DNA of 56,523 bases, from the NCBI GenBank assembly GCA_903887005.1, contig CAISOH010000200.1, positions 1 to 56,523 of the forward strand, written 5' to 3'. Below the pieces are notes generated by a model, which saw nothing but the letters and a program-made list of their open reading frames with translations, did not search any database and was not told where the DNA came from. Each line of letters starts with the position of its first letter. Position 1 is the first letter of the stretch. The translations under genes and the position numbers were made by a program. This document shows, one piece after another, positions 8,749 through 18,281 of the stretch. Origin of the DNA: an uncultured Bacteroidota bacterium. Its GTDB lineage: Bacteria; Bacteroidota; Bacteroidia; Chitinophagales; Chitinophagaceae.

Positions 8749-11700
8749 ATGGGATCAGGATTTATTTACTCTAAGGCATCGTTTACTCAAAAAAATGTTA
8801 AAAGATTCCGTTTTTTACGGACATTCTTTTTTGTCGGTTTATTGTCGCTTATTATTCCTCTTCATGGGATAGCGCAATCACCGCCTGTATTCAATTACGG
8901 TAGTACGGTCGTTTTAAGCGGTTGTAATAACGTTTCTATTGATCTCAGACCGTACTTAGCTGTAAATAGTACAGGAGGTAATATTACCTGGGATGTTTCC
9001 ACCCCTCCTGTGTTTGGTTCTTTTTCCGGATTCCCCTTTACTTCTACATGGAGTTCCAATCCTGATTCCCCGGCTGCTGCCGGTGTATTAACGTATATGC
9101 CAGATCCGACTTTTTCCGGTACTGTTACATTCCTGATCTCTGCTGATGATGGAAGCGGACCTAATTTCATTAATTTTTCTATTCAGTTAAACGGAGCTCC
9201 TACTCTTACATTAGGTGCTGCCCCTGTCGTTTGCACAGGTGATTCCGTAGCTTTACTGTCTTTTTCAGGGGTAACAGGTGTGGGCCCCATATCCAAAATA
9301 TATAATTTTCTTCATAACTACGATTTTTTTGTTGTTCCAACTGGGATATCTTCTTTAACTTTTGATGTGATTGGCGGTGGAGGAGGTTGGGATAATAGAA
9401 GTGGCGCTCCAAACCCTGGTAAAGGCGGTCGCGTTCAGGGTATGCTTAACGTAACCCCAGGAAATATTTTAAATGTGTTTGTAGGTGGCCAGGGAGATTC
9501 TACTCATTTCACACCTCCTTCTACATATACTGATGCATTAGGGGGCTGGAATGGCGGTGGTACTGCGCATTTTGATCCTTTCTGTAATGGTGGCCTCGGG
9601 GCTTGTGGCGGCGGCGGCGGCGGCGCTTCTGATATCCGTAAAGGTGGCACCGCATTATCAAATCGTATTATCGTTGCAGGCGGCGGCGCAGGTAACGGAT
9701 GGGATTCAGCTTTGTTAGCTCCTTTATATGGAGGTGACGCCGGCGGACTGACAGGTAGTAACAGTGCAGCTAATGATGTTGCTTCATTCGCAGGTGGAGG
9801 CTCGCAAACACTTGGAGGTTTGGCAGCTACATTTACCGGTTATCCGAGTGGCAATAATGGTGTCCTTGGTATTGGCGGTAATGGTGGCTTGCAAGGTGTT
9901 TCCGGAGGCGGCGGCGGCGGTTATTATGGCGGCGGCGGCGGTGTATGGACTGGCGGCGGTGGCGGCTCTTCCTATACAGATCCTGTTTTGACAAGTGGGG
10001 TAACACATACTCCGGGATATAACAGCAGCGTTGGTAGTATTACAGTTACCTATGTTACTACAGGAACCTATGCCATTACTAATTGGGATGCGGGAGCACA
10101 ATCTGCAGGGTTTGCAAATGTTTTGCCAACACCGTTGCCCGGAGGCGGTAATTTCACAATTGCAATTCCTCCCGGAACTCCGGCAGGGACTTACGGCGCT
10201 TTATTAACTATTGATAATATAGTTTGTAGTACCACTTATCCGATTTCAATCACTGTAAACCAGACGCCAAATGTAAGCGCAGTTGGCAACCAGGTACAAT
10301 GTGACGGAACGCTGACTACCGTTAACTTCGCAAGTACTGTAGGCGCTCCATCTTATGACTGGGTTAATAATAATTCTGCAATAGGTATAGGGACCAGCGG
10401 TTCAGGTAATATTTCATTTACTGCGACCAATACAACTTCCGGCCCTCTTACAGGAGTATTTACAGTAACACCGACACAGCTTAATTGCTCCGGAGCGCCT
10501 ACTACTTTTACAATAACAACTAATCCGCTTCCCGGACTTACCTTGGGTGCGTTTCCACAGGTTTGCGCAGGGGTTACAACAGCAACCTTGCCTTTTACCG
10601 GTTTGGTAAATATAGGGCCGTATAGTAATTCATTCAGCTATCTTGGTGGTAATCCTGCTCCCCAGACTTTCATAGTGCCTGCTGGTATTTACAGTGTTAC
10701 CTTCGATATGACCGGCGGTATGGGCGGCAGTGATGATGAAAGTTTAGCTCCGAAGCCCGGTAAAGGCGGCCGTATTCAGGGAGTAATTAATGTTACTCCG
10801 AGCCAGCAGCTAAGTATTTTAGTTGGTGGTGCAGGTTTCAATGGCTCTCCATTCGGCGCGGCCGGCGGATTTAATGGTGGTGGCAGTGCCAGCTTTTATG
10901 GCGGCATAGGCGGCACAGGTTGCGGCGGCGGCGGTGGCGGCGCCTCTGATATACGTATCGGTGGAGTTGCTTTAACTAATCGGGTGGCTGTTGCGGCAGG
11001 CGGCGGCGGAAGCGGGTTTGATAACCCGGTTGGCGCTTATGCAGGTGGTGATGGCGGCGGATTAATAGGAGCTAACAGCGCTACTAATGCAGGCGGTTCA
11101 AATGCAGGTGGCGGCACACAGGTTACTTTTGGCGCAGGAGCTAATTATGCAGGTTGGTTCTCCGGAAGCAACGGTGCATCAGGTATGGGCGGCGATGGTA
11201 GTGTACAGGGCGTTTCCGGTGGCGGCGGCGCAGGTTATTATGGCGGCGGCGGCGGTATATGGACCGGCGGTGGCGGCGGATCATCGTACGCGGATCCAGT
11301 AACTACCACTTTGGTAACTTATACCCCTGGCTTTAACATAGGACACGGGCATGTAACGATTAATTATACAACTGTAGGAACATATGATTTAACATGGACA
11401 GGTGGTGCGGCAGGTCTGTTTACAGATGTTACCGCTGCTTCTTTACCTGCGTCTGCATTTACAATTGCAGTTCCTGCAACAGCTCCTTCAGGAATTTATA
11501 CAGCCAATTTAAGGATTTATAATGGGATATGCGACAAGACATACCCGATAACTGTAACGGTTAATCCATTGCCTGATGTTATTCCTTCACCGGATATTGC
11601 CTATTGCAATACCATAGCAACTGCAGCAATAACCTTTGCAAGTTCAACAATTCCAACTTCTAAATTTTACTGGACTAACGATAATACAAGTATCGGCCTT

Positions 11701-14307
11701 GCAGCAAGTGATTCTATGATCATACCAATATTTACTGCAACTAATGCCAGCACCGTTTCACAGATAAGTAACATTATAGTTACCCCAATAGATTCAATAA
11801 CAGGTTGCGCAGGCGCGCCGGATACTTTTGCAATAACAGTTAACCCAACGCCAACGTTGAGCAGTTCGCTTAATCCTCCGGCAATATGCAGTGCAGTTCC
11901 CGTTAATTATTTCCCGGGTACCGCTGATACAGCAATTACTACCTATACATGGAGCCGTTCTTTTACAGCCGGTATTAGTACTACAGGAAGTACGGGTTCA
12001 GGAAATATTACGGAAACGCTGGTAGATACGTTCACTTATCAGGTTATGGTGCCTTATGTTTATACTTTAAAATCCACATACAGTGGGTGTACTAATAAAC
12101 AGACAGTAACCGTAACTATGAACCCAATACCAAAGCTTACTAATCCGTTAGCAGCGCCAAACCTAATAGATCCTCAAAACGATACTATATGTTCAGGTAC
12201 TAATCTTTTATATGTTCCAAACAGCCTGACTCCAGGAACTACTTTTACCTGGATCCACGATCTTCCTGCAGGTCTCACTTATTCGCCAATTTCAGGAGTG
12301 GATACTGTAAATGAAGTGCTTAGCACTATTTCTTCAGGCAATGTCAAAGTTACTTATGCCTTTACCATGACTGCTTATGGCTGTTCAAATGGACAGAACG
12401 TTGTTGTAATTGTAAAACCAGTACCATCATTGAGCAGCGCTCATACTATTTCTTCTGTATGTTCTGGCCAGGATTCAATACTTTATCATCCTACGAGTGC
12501 AACAACCGGAACTATTTTTAACTGGAACCGTATCGCAGAACCTGGGATCATTCCTGGTACGTTTTTTGGCTTGAATGACATTCATGATATGGTTACAAAT
12601 ACTACACCTTTCCCTATAAAGGTGCCGTATGAATATGACCTCAGCTACAATGGCTGTCTTGCAAATCCGGATACTGTATGGGTAACAGTAAATCCAATAC
12701 CAAAATTAACCAGCCCGCTTAATCCCGGCGCAATAGCATGTAGTGGTTCGCCGATTGCGTATCATGCAACAAGCAGTACAGATCCCTTCGTTACATATGC
12801 GTGGGTACGTCCTTCGCAAACCGGTATAAAAGAATTGTTTAATTCAGGTTCCGGAGATATTACCGAAACACTGACGGATACTACTAATCTTTCTGATACG
12901 GTTATTTATATATATACCACAAAGTATCTGACCTCAACATGTTTAAGTAAGGATACAGTTCGCATAATTGTAAACCCGACACCAGCTATCACCAGCCTGA
13001 TTGCTGATACTGCTGTTTGCGATAGCGTAGGATATACTTATGTGCCGGGAAGCTCAACTCCGGGCGCTACATTTACATGGTCGCGTATTCATGTATCAGG
13101 TATTGATAATCCTGCTGTAACGGGTAAAATTGGAAATATCAAAGATACACTGACCAATTCTACTAATGTTAACGTGACTACTACCTATACGATCTCTGTA
13201 TCCGCAAACGGTTGCACCGGCGCTGATAAGTCATTTAATATCACGGTACACCCTGATCCAAAGTTAGCGTCAACTCATACGCCCGAATATGTTTGTAATG
13301 GAGTGCCATTCGTTTATTATCCTTCCAGTTATACGCCAGGTACAACTTTCGACTGGACACGGGCACGGGTATATGGAGTAAATCCATTAACAAATTATGG
13401 GACCGGAAATGTGAGCGAGATATTATATGATAGCAACTATACACAACATACCGTTATATATAATTACCGGCTAACAGCTAATGGTTGTACAAATTTGCAT
13501 TTTGAACAGGTGAAACTGATCGTTGCCCCCGGGCCGAGATTGCCTGGTATGACAACAAATGCACCTCTGAATCCATGCTCTAATACGCTTTTCCAGACTT
13601 TCGGAGCAGCAGCGCCACCAGCCAATGATATTACTTACGACTGGTATGCTAATAATGCTACTTTATGGTCACAGACAGCAAACCACCAATACGCTTATAT
13701 AAACTTCAACTATCCTGGTATGTCTTATGTGCGCCTTATGGGTACAATAGGTACTACAGGGTGTAAGACTACAGATAGCCTTTTTGTAAACGTGGGAACT
13801 GGCGTGGCTGACAATCCTAAAGTAATATTCTACCAGGGAGAATTCATCTGCCTGCAGAGCAATATGGATACTTACCAGTGGGGCTATGATGATATTGCTA
13901 CGTTCGCTTCAGTAGCCCTCACAGGTGCGACTATGCAGAATTACTATCTTCCTAATCCGGATCTCTCACATAAACGTTATTGGGTAATTACAAACCATAA
14001 TGGTTGCATACAGAAATCTTATTATAACGGGCCATTAGGAATTGATGAATTAAATAACGGCGATTTGGGTGAAGTAAAAGTTTATCCAAACCCCACGCAA
14101 GACAATATTAATGTGGAAATGAATATTACCGGGGGAGGTGAAATGCAAGTGGAAGTATTAAATATGCTGGGCCAGAAACTAACTATGGTTCCTGCAATTA
14201 ATCATAAAGCTACTATTGATGTTTCAAACCTTCCGGGAGGTTGTTACCTTGTTGACTGTTACCGCAATGGTGTTAAAATTGCTACTTCAAGGTTTATTAA
14301 AAATTAA
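8749..14307 (+). CDS. Giant secreted protein: two glycine-rich domains nested in Ig-like domains, PKD-like repeats, T9SS sorting domain
   Basis: 1852 aa. A long basic N-region precedes a signal segment (about 21-43, ending GIAQS). An Ig/cadherin-like domain follows (about 45-150). Two glycine-rich domains (about 190-435 and 629-874), both with GKGGR, GGG..GGGGGASDIR and GGGGG-Y-YGGGGG motifs, each start inside an Ig-like domain: the front half (LTLGA-P-VC-G) lies before, the back half (LPAS..IAVP..AP.GTY...I) lies after. Residues about 1034-1590 carry at least six PKD-like units starting P-P-L-S/T...CSG and containing the pattern TFTW.R...GI. The C-terminus (about 1772-1852; VYPNPTQD, NMLGQKL) is a T9SS type A domain. 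It is probably a surface adhesin. It shares the glycine-rich module with the 1803-aa protein and lies 25 bases upstream of an OmpA gene, so the two are likely co-transcribed. Confidence 0.9.
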   Translation: MGSGFIYSKASFTQKNVKRFRFLRTFFFVGLLSLIIPLHGIAQSPPVFNYGSTVVLSGCNNVSIDLRPYLAVNSTGGNITWDVSTPPVFGSFSGFPFTSTWSSNPDSPAAAGVLTYMPDPTFSGTVTFLISADDGSGPNFINFSIQLNGAPTLTLGAAPVVCTGDSVALLSFSGVTGVGPISKIYNFLHNYDFFVVPTGISSLTFDVIGGGGGWDNRSGAPNPGKGGRVQGMLNVTPGNILNVFVGGQGDSTHFTPPSTYTDALGGWNGGGTAHFDPFCNGGLGACGGGGGGASDIRKGGTALSNRIIVAGGGAGNGWDSALLAPLYGGDAGGLTGSNSAANDVASFAGGGSQTLGGLAATFTGYPSGNNGVLGIGGNGGLQGVSGGGGGGYYGGGGGVWTGGGGGSSYTDPVLTSGVTHTPGYNSSVGSITVTYVTTGTYAITNWDAGAQSAGFANVLPTPLPGGGNFTIAIPPGTPAGTYGALLTIDNIVCSTTYPISITVNQTPNVSAVGNQVQCDGTLTTVNFASTVGAPSYDWVNNNSAIGIGTSGSGNISFTATNTTSGPLTGVFTVTPTQLNCSGAPTTFTITTNPLPGLTLGAFPQVCAGVTTATLPFTGLVNIGPYSNSFSYLGGNPAPQTFIVPAGIYSVTFDMTGGMGGSDDESLAPKPGKGGRIQGVINVTPSQQLSILVGGAGFNGSPFGAAGGFNGGGSASFYGGIGGTGCGGGGGGASDIRIGGVALTNRVAVAAGGGGSGFDNPVGAYAGGDGGGLIGANSATNAGGSNAGGGTQVTFGAGANYAGWFSGSNGASGMGGDGSVQGVSGGGGAGYYGGGGGIWTGGGGGSSYADPVTTTLVTYTPGFNIGHGHVTINYTTVGTYDLTWTGGAAGLFTDVTAASLPASAFTIAVPATAPSGIYTANLRIYNGICDKTYPITVTVNPLPDVIPSPDIAYCNTIATAAITFASSTIPTSKFYWTNDNTSIGLAASDSMIIPIFTATNASTVSQISNIIVTPIDSITGCAGAPDTFAITVNPTPTLSSSLNPPAICSAVPVNYFPGTADTAITTYTWSRSFTAGISTTGSTGSGNITETLVDTFTYQVMVPYVYTLKSTYSGCTNKQTVTVTMNPIPKLTNPLAAPNLIDPQNDTICSGTNLLYVPNSLTPGTTFTWIHDLPAGLTYSPISGVDTVNEVLSTISSGNVKVTYAFTMTAYGCSNGQNVVVIVKPVPSLSSAHTISSVCSGQDSILYHPTSATTGTIFNWNRIAEPGIIPGTFFGLNDIHDMVTNTTPFPIKVPYEYDLSYNGCLANPDTVWVTVNPIPKLTSPLNPGAIACSGSPIAYHATSSTDPFVTYAWVRPSQTGIKELFNSGSGDITETLTDTTNLSDTVIYIYTTKYLTSTCLSKDTVRIIVNPTPAITSLIADTAVCDSVGYTYVPGSSTPGATFTWSRIHVSGIDNPAVTGKIGNIKDTLTNSTNVNVTTTYTISVSANGCTGADKSFNITVHPDPKLASTHTPEYVCNGVPFVYYPSSYTPGTTFDWTRARVYGVNPLTNYGTGNVSEILYDSNYTQHTVIYNYRLTANGCTNLHFEQVKLIVAPGPRLPGMTTNAPLNPCSNTLFQTFGAAAPPANDITYDWYANNATLWSQTANHQYAYINFNYPGMSYVRLMGTIGTTGCKTTDSLFVNVGTGVADNPKVIFYQGEFICLQSNMDTYQWGYDDIATFASVALTGATMQNYYLPNPDLSHKRYWVITNHNGCIQKSYYNGPLGIDELNNGDLGEVKVYPNPTQDNINVEMNITGGGEMQVEVLNMLGQKLTMVPAINHKATIDVSNLPGGCYLVDCYRNGVKIATSRFIKN

Positions 14308-14332
14308 ATTTTCAACATTAAAAATCTTATAG

Positions 14333-16195
14333 ATGAAAAAAATAGTTTTCTTGTTAATAGTAGCCTGCGGAACGCTATCTGCAATTGCGCAAGCGCCCGT
14401 TGCAGATAATAACATGGTAAATAGTAAGCCTGATATAGATAGTCTTAAGCCGAAATGGAAAGCGGACAGCTTTTTGTCCCGTTTTGTTCTTGACTTGAAT
14501 TTTCTTGGCGGGATCCTTACACAGGATGTGAAAACAGCAAATACTAATCCTGGTTATTCAAATAACATCCCCAGCCTCACCAATATGGGTAAGCTTAAAT
14601 TCACTAATGGTAATTCTTATGGGGTAGAAGCTCAAATCGGCTTTTTCTTTGGCTACAAAGCCCATTGGGGAGTAGGCCTCGGTTATTCTTACTTGCAGCA
14701 GTCCGGCGATTTGACATTAGATAAGTTTGATGTTCAGTATCAGTCTAAAGATAATGCAGGCGCCACTTTCAGGCAATGGATAACTGCCACTGCCCCCATA
14801 AAGGAGAAATTGATTATTACTCAAATGAACATTCCATTTGTACTTAAGTATAAAAACAGGTTCACCAGGAGGGTTGGTTTTACTGCTGATGCAGGTATGT
14901 TATACAACTTTCAAATGCAGAATTCTTATTCGACTGATGCTTCTTTTGATTACCAGGCTATTTATAAGTATGATGTTGACCAGGCTGGCAATTACGTTCC
15001 CGTTTATGACAACGGAGTAAACCCTGCGGTTAATGATTGGCTGATAACTAAGGCACAGTTAAATAAACATGCCGGTGGTGATTTGCCGGATTCATTTAAT
15101 TCATATCGTAATCAGGGATATAATGTAGGTTTAGGTATAACACCTGACAAGAAAACCGGTAGTACTACTTATACAAAAGGTTCTCTCGGGTTTATTTTCA
15201 GGCCTGCACTTAATTTGTTCCTCTCCGACAGGGTAGCGCTTAATTTCGGATTGTATTATATGTACCAGCCGATCACAAATACTACCACTCACGGCTATCG
15301 TCTTACCGATAAATTAGGTGATTACACTTCTCTTACAAATTCTGTAAGTTCAACTGTGTATCAGTCTTATGGGTTTAATTTTGGGTTGCGTTTCTTTCTC
15401 CATCCTCCTAAAGACGCTGATCATGACGGTTTGCCTAATAAATGGGATAGGTGCCCTGTTGATTCAGGTCTGTGGATATATAAGGGATGTCCTGACAGAG
15501 ACGGTGATGGTATTCCTGATATTGAGGATTCCTGTGTTACTGTTCCGGGTGTACTTAAATTCCATGGCTGCCCTGATACAGACGGTGATGGAATACATGA
15601 TAAGGAAGATGCTTGTCCTACACAGCCGGGTCCATTGAGCACTCACGGATGTCCTGACAGGGATGGTGATGGTATCGCTGATAAAGATGATGCATGTCCT
15701 GATCAGCCAGGTTTGGCAATATTCCATGGTTGTCCGGATCAGGATGGTGATGGAATACCTGATAAGGATGATAAGTGCCCGACAGAGTATGGTCCTAAGA
15801 GCAACAATGGTTGTCCGTTGCCTCCGCAGGTAATTGAAGGCAAGAATACAAGGCCTGATGTTGCAACGCCTATCCTGTTCGACCTCAATCAGACCACCAT
15901 ACATCCTGCTTCTTACCCGATTTTGATGGAAGCAATCATTGAGCTGAATGAAGATGAATCTTCTACAATCATTATTGATGGTTATACAGATAATATCGGT
16001 AGCTCTAAATACAACCAGGGATTATCTAACAGGCGTGCAGATGCGGTTAGAAATTACCTGAAGAATAACGGTATCTCTGTTAAGCGTCTTAAGACAGTAG
16101 GTCATGGCCTTGAAAATCCGGTGGCTCCTAATGAAACTCCGGAAGGAAGAGCTAAGAACCGTCGCGTAACAATGACGTTAAAGCATAATAAGTAA
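14333..16195 (+). CDS. Outer-membrane protein: beta-barrel, TSP3 calcium repeats, OmpA peptidoglycan-binding domain
   Basis: 620 aa with a signal peptide (residues 1-20, ending AIAQA). Residues about 40-350 alternate like an outer-membrane beta-barrel. Residues about 361-497 hold five thrombospondin type 3 repeats (DRDGDGIPD..D.C pattern, Ca-binding Asp-rich). Residues about 512-616 are an OmpA_C domain (FDLNQTTIHP, GYTDNIGS, LSNRRADAVRNYL, GRAKNRRV) that in the family grips peptidoglycan. It starts 25 bases after the 1852-aa adhesin and ends in a strong terminator. The pairing suggests it anchors or helps present that adhesin, which is inference. Confidence 0.92.
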   Translation: MKKIVFLLIVACGTLSAIAQAPVADNNMVNSKPDIDSLKPKWKADSFLSRFVLDLNFLGGILTQDVKTANTNPGYSNNIPSLTNMGKLKFTNGNSYGVEAQIGFFFGYKAHWGVGLGYSYLQQSGDLTLDKFDVQYQSKDNAGATFRQWITATAPIKEKLIITQMNIPFVLKYKNRFTRRVGFTADAGMLYNFQMQNSYSTDASFDYQAIYKYDVDQAGNYVPVYDNGVNPAVNDWLITKAQLNKHAGGDLPDSFNSYRNQGYNVGLGITPDKKTGSTTYTKGSLGFIFRPALNLFLSDRVALNFGLYYMYQPITNTTTHGYRLTDKLGDYTSLTNSVSSTVYQSYGFNFGLRFFLHPPKDADHDGLPNKWDRCPVDSGLWIYKGCPDRDGDGIPDIEDSCVTVPGVLKFHGCPDTDGDGIHDKEDACPTQPGPLSTHGCPDRDGDGIADKDDACPDQPGLAIFHGCPDQDGDGIPDKDDKCPTEYGPKSNNGCPLPPQVIEGKNTRPDVATPILFDLNQTTIHPASYPILMEAIIELNEDESSTIIIDGYTDNIGSSKYNQGLSNRRADAVRNYLKNNGISVKRLKTVGHGLENPVAPNETPEGRAKNRRVTMTLKHNK

Positions 16196-16226
16196 AGAAT
16201 CATCGCGGTTAGCTCCGCATTAATAT

Positions 16227-16265
16227 CATCGGCTGTCTCTCCAAAGAGACAGCCGATGTTTTTTT
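16227..16265 (+). terminator. Strong intrinsic terminator of the adhesin-OmpA operon
   Basis: Perfect 14-bp stem CATCGGCTGTCTCT (16227-16240) with loop CCAA and its complement at 16245-16258, followed by seven T. The rest of the gap up to 16540 shows nothing supportable. Confidence 0.95.
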
Positions 16266-16540
16266 ATGGAGTTTGCCGTTGGAAGTTAACAGTATTAGTT
16301 CTTGAGAAATAGATGCTGGAAATTTTAAAGACGCATTCATGAGGAGCCCGGTCCTGAAGAGATGTGATTAACTGGCGCAGGAAAAGACATTACAGATTGA
16401 AAGCAAAACCTGTAAACATTGGATACTACAGATATTATGGGGCCCGTAATTCTGAAGTGAGGAATTTTACCTCTGTGGATTACATGAGACTGAATTTGAT
16501 TGCCGGAGTCGGTAATCCGCGTAAAAATGCAGTTCAGCCT

Positions 16541-17254
16541 TTATTCCGTATTTGAAAACCCTCTCATTTTCCAAACACCGTACATGGCTTCTTTTACAAT
16601 ACCGCTGCTCATTTTTGATACGCCTGCTTTGCGATCTCTGAAGGTGATGGGCACTTCTTTTATTTTGAAACCGAGCTTCCAGGCACGGTACTTCATTTCT
16701 ATCTGGAAGGCATAACCTATAAAGTGGACCTTATCTAATGGTATCCTGCTCAAAACCCTCCTGTTATAGCATACAAAGCCCGCTGTAGGATCGTTTACCG
16801 GCATCCAGGTAATTAGTTTTGTATAAAGAGCGCCACCTTTTGAAATGAATATGCGGTCCCATGGCCAGTTAACAACTTTCCCACCCTGTGTATATCGGGA
16901 TCCTACTACTACATCGGCTCCTTTTGCACATGCTTCATAAAGACGGGTAAGGTCTTCGGGATCATGAGAAAAATCGGCATCCATTTCAAAGATGTACTCA
17001 TATCCGTTTTGCAATGCCCATTTAAATCCGGTAATATAGGCAGTCCCCAGGCCGAGCTTGCCTTTTCGTTCAATGAGATGCAACCTTCCCGTAAATTCCT
17101 TTTGCAATTCTTTTATGATATCCCCGGTGCCATCGGGCGAGCCATCATCTACTACAAGCAAATGAAAGCCGCCAGGCAATGAAAATACCTTCCGGATAAT
17201 ATTTTCAATATTCTCCCTTTCGTTATAGGTTGGTATAATTACAAGTTTGTCCAA
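16541..17254 (-). CDS. Polyprenol-phosphate mannose/glucose synthase (GT2, Dpm1-like)
   Basis: 237 aa. It is a GT-A fold family 2 glycosyltransferase: IIPTYNE (about 6-12), DDGSPDGT (36-43), EMDADFSHDP (90-99), and the VGSRY...NDPTAGFVC...EVPITFRDR stretch characteristic of dolichol/polyprenol-phosphate mannosyltransferases. It would move a hexose from a nucleotide sugar to a polyprenyl phosphate, supplying donors for membrane GT-C enzymes. No C-terminal membrane anchor is present. The start is a TTG codon (reads LDKLVIIPTYNE); no in-frame ATG lies upstream, and the family start fits this position. Mannose versus glucose cannot be decided from sequence. Confidence 0.85.
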   Translation of the reverse strand: MDKLVIIPTYNERENIENIIRKVFSLPGGFHLLVVDDGSPDGTGDIIKELQKEFTGRLHLIERKGKLGLGTAYITGFKWALQNGYEYIFEMDADFSHDPEDLTRLYEACAKGADVVVGSRYTQGGKVVNWPWDRIFISKGGALYTKLITWMPVNDPTAGFVCYNRRVLSRIPLDKVHFIGYAFQIEMKYRAWKLGFKIKEVPITFRDRKAGVSKMSSGIVKEAMYGVWKMRGFSNTE

Positions 17255-17322
17255 ATGGGCTAAAAAAATTAAGAGGGCAAAATAATGATTATGTAACGAA
17301 TTCTGTTAAAATTATTTTCTAA

Positions 17323-17480
17323 GGAACGTTGACGAAATAAAATCCACTAAGTTGGATAGTTGTTTTTCTTTTATGCAAGGCGCAAAATCTGCGAATAGTA
17401 AGCTATTTAAAGACTTTTGCAACGAAGCAGAAATGGAAAAGAACATTTAAATTGGTGGATTTTATTTTGTCATCGTTCCT
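17323..17480. mobile_element. 158-bp MITE-like element with 26-bp terminal inverted repeats
   Basis: The left end (17323-17349) and right end (17455-17480) are inverted copies: GGAACG-t/a-TGAC-g/a-AAATAAAATCCAC, two mismatches in about 26 bases. The interior also has partial self-complementarity (GTTTTTCTTTT...GCGCAAAA against GTTCTTTTCC...GTTGCAAAA on the other strand). It contains no coding frame. The right end overlaps the stop codon of the exonuclease gene. A 16-base copy of the right tip (TCATCGTTCCTAAACT) also lies at 47716-47731, next to the YceI gene. Confidence 0.75.
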
Positions 17481-18264
17481 AAACTTTTAATCCGGCTTTT
17501 TTCAGCTTCATGCGATTCAGTATTTCAGATATCTTTTGCTTGGTATGCAGTGAGAAATCTGCCTGCATCATCCAGTCGTAATACTGAGGTTCGCTATTGA
17601 AGATATCTTCCACTTTTTTTCCTTTATGCTTGCCGAAATTGAAAACGGGATGCCCTTCTTTCATTACGATCCGTCGGGCATAGTCCACATATTCATCCGT
17701 ATGGGTGAATTGGTGGAGTGTTGGAACATCGGAGCCTATTTCAGGGTATCTTTCCAGTTGTGCTTCCAGCACATCCATGGTTGCGAGTATATCAGCTTCC
17801 GCGCTATGTGCGTTTTCCAGTTCTTTTGCACAATAAAAGCTATATGCAGCGCTGAGGGTGCGGGCTTCCATTTTGAAAAATATCTGCTGCACGTCAATCA
17901 TATTGCGCTCTGTAAAATCTACATTAACCCCGGCGCGTAAAAATTCTTCAGCAAGTAATGGCAGGTCGAATTTACTGGAGTTATATCCTCCGAGGTCGCA
18001 TCCGCGCATCCATTCATATAGATTGTGGGCAATCTGTTTGAACGTCTGGCAGTTTTTAACGTCTTCATCTTTTATTCCATGAATCAATGTTACTTCCGGA
18101 GGTATCGGGATACCCGGGTTCAACCGTTTTATGTATTTGTCACGCTTGCCGTCTGCCGACAATTTTATTAAAGCAAGTTCCACAATACGATCTTTTGCAT
18201 TGTCAGTACCTGTTGTTTCAAGGTCGAAAAAAATTATGGGCCTTTTTAATGTCAGCTTTGGCAT
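17479..18264 (-). CDS. DEDDh 3'-5' exonuclease (DNA polymerase III epsilon-like)
   Basis: 261 aa. Exo I motif FFDLETTG (D14, E16), an Exo II-like region (GGYNSSKFDLPLL) and Exo III with HSAEADILATMDVL, giving the D-E-D-H-D set of the DnaQ exonuclease superfamily. A C-terminal extension with FNFGKHKGKKVEDI and YDWMMQADF is the small motif often appended to bacterial DnaQ-like exonucleases. It lacks polymerase parts, so it may serve in repair or proofreading. It begins 17 bases after mpl, suggesting one transcript. Its TAG stop lies inside the terminal repeat of the MITE-like element, so the natural 3' end may have been altered by insertion. Confidence 0.9.
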   Translation of the reverse strand: MPKLTLKRPIIFFDLETTGTDNAKDRIVELALIKLSADGKRDKYIKRLNPGIPIPPEVTLIHGIKDEDVKNCQTFKQIAHNLYEWMRGCDLGGYNSSKFDLPLLAEEFLRAGVNVDFTERNMIDVQQIFFKMEARTLSAAYSFYCAKELENAHSAEADILATMDVLEAQLERYPEIGSDVPTLHQFTHTDEYVDYARRIVMKEGHPVFNFGKHKGKKVEDIFNSEPQYYDWMMQADFSLHTKQKISEILNRMKLKKAGLKV

Positions 18265-18281
18265 GTGTGTATTTATAAATT

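Noticed and set aside
16364-16715. Two small plus-strand frames of 63 and 71 codons opposite the GT2 gene
   Set aside because: They lie after a strong terminator or antisense to the glycosyltransferase and have no coding character.
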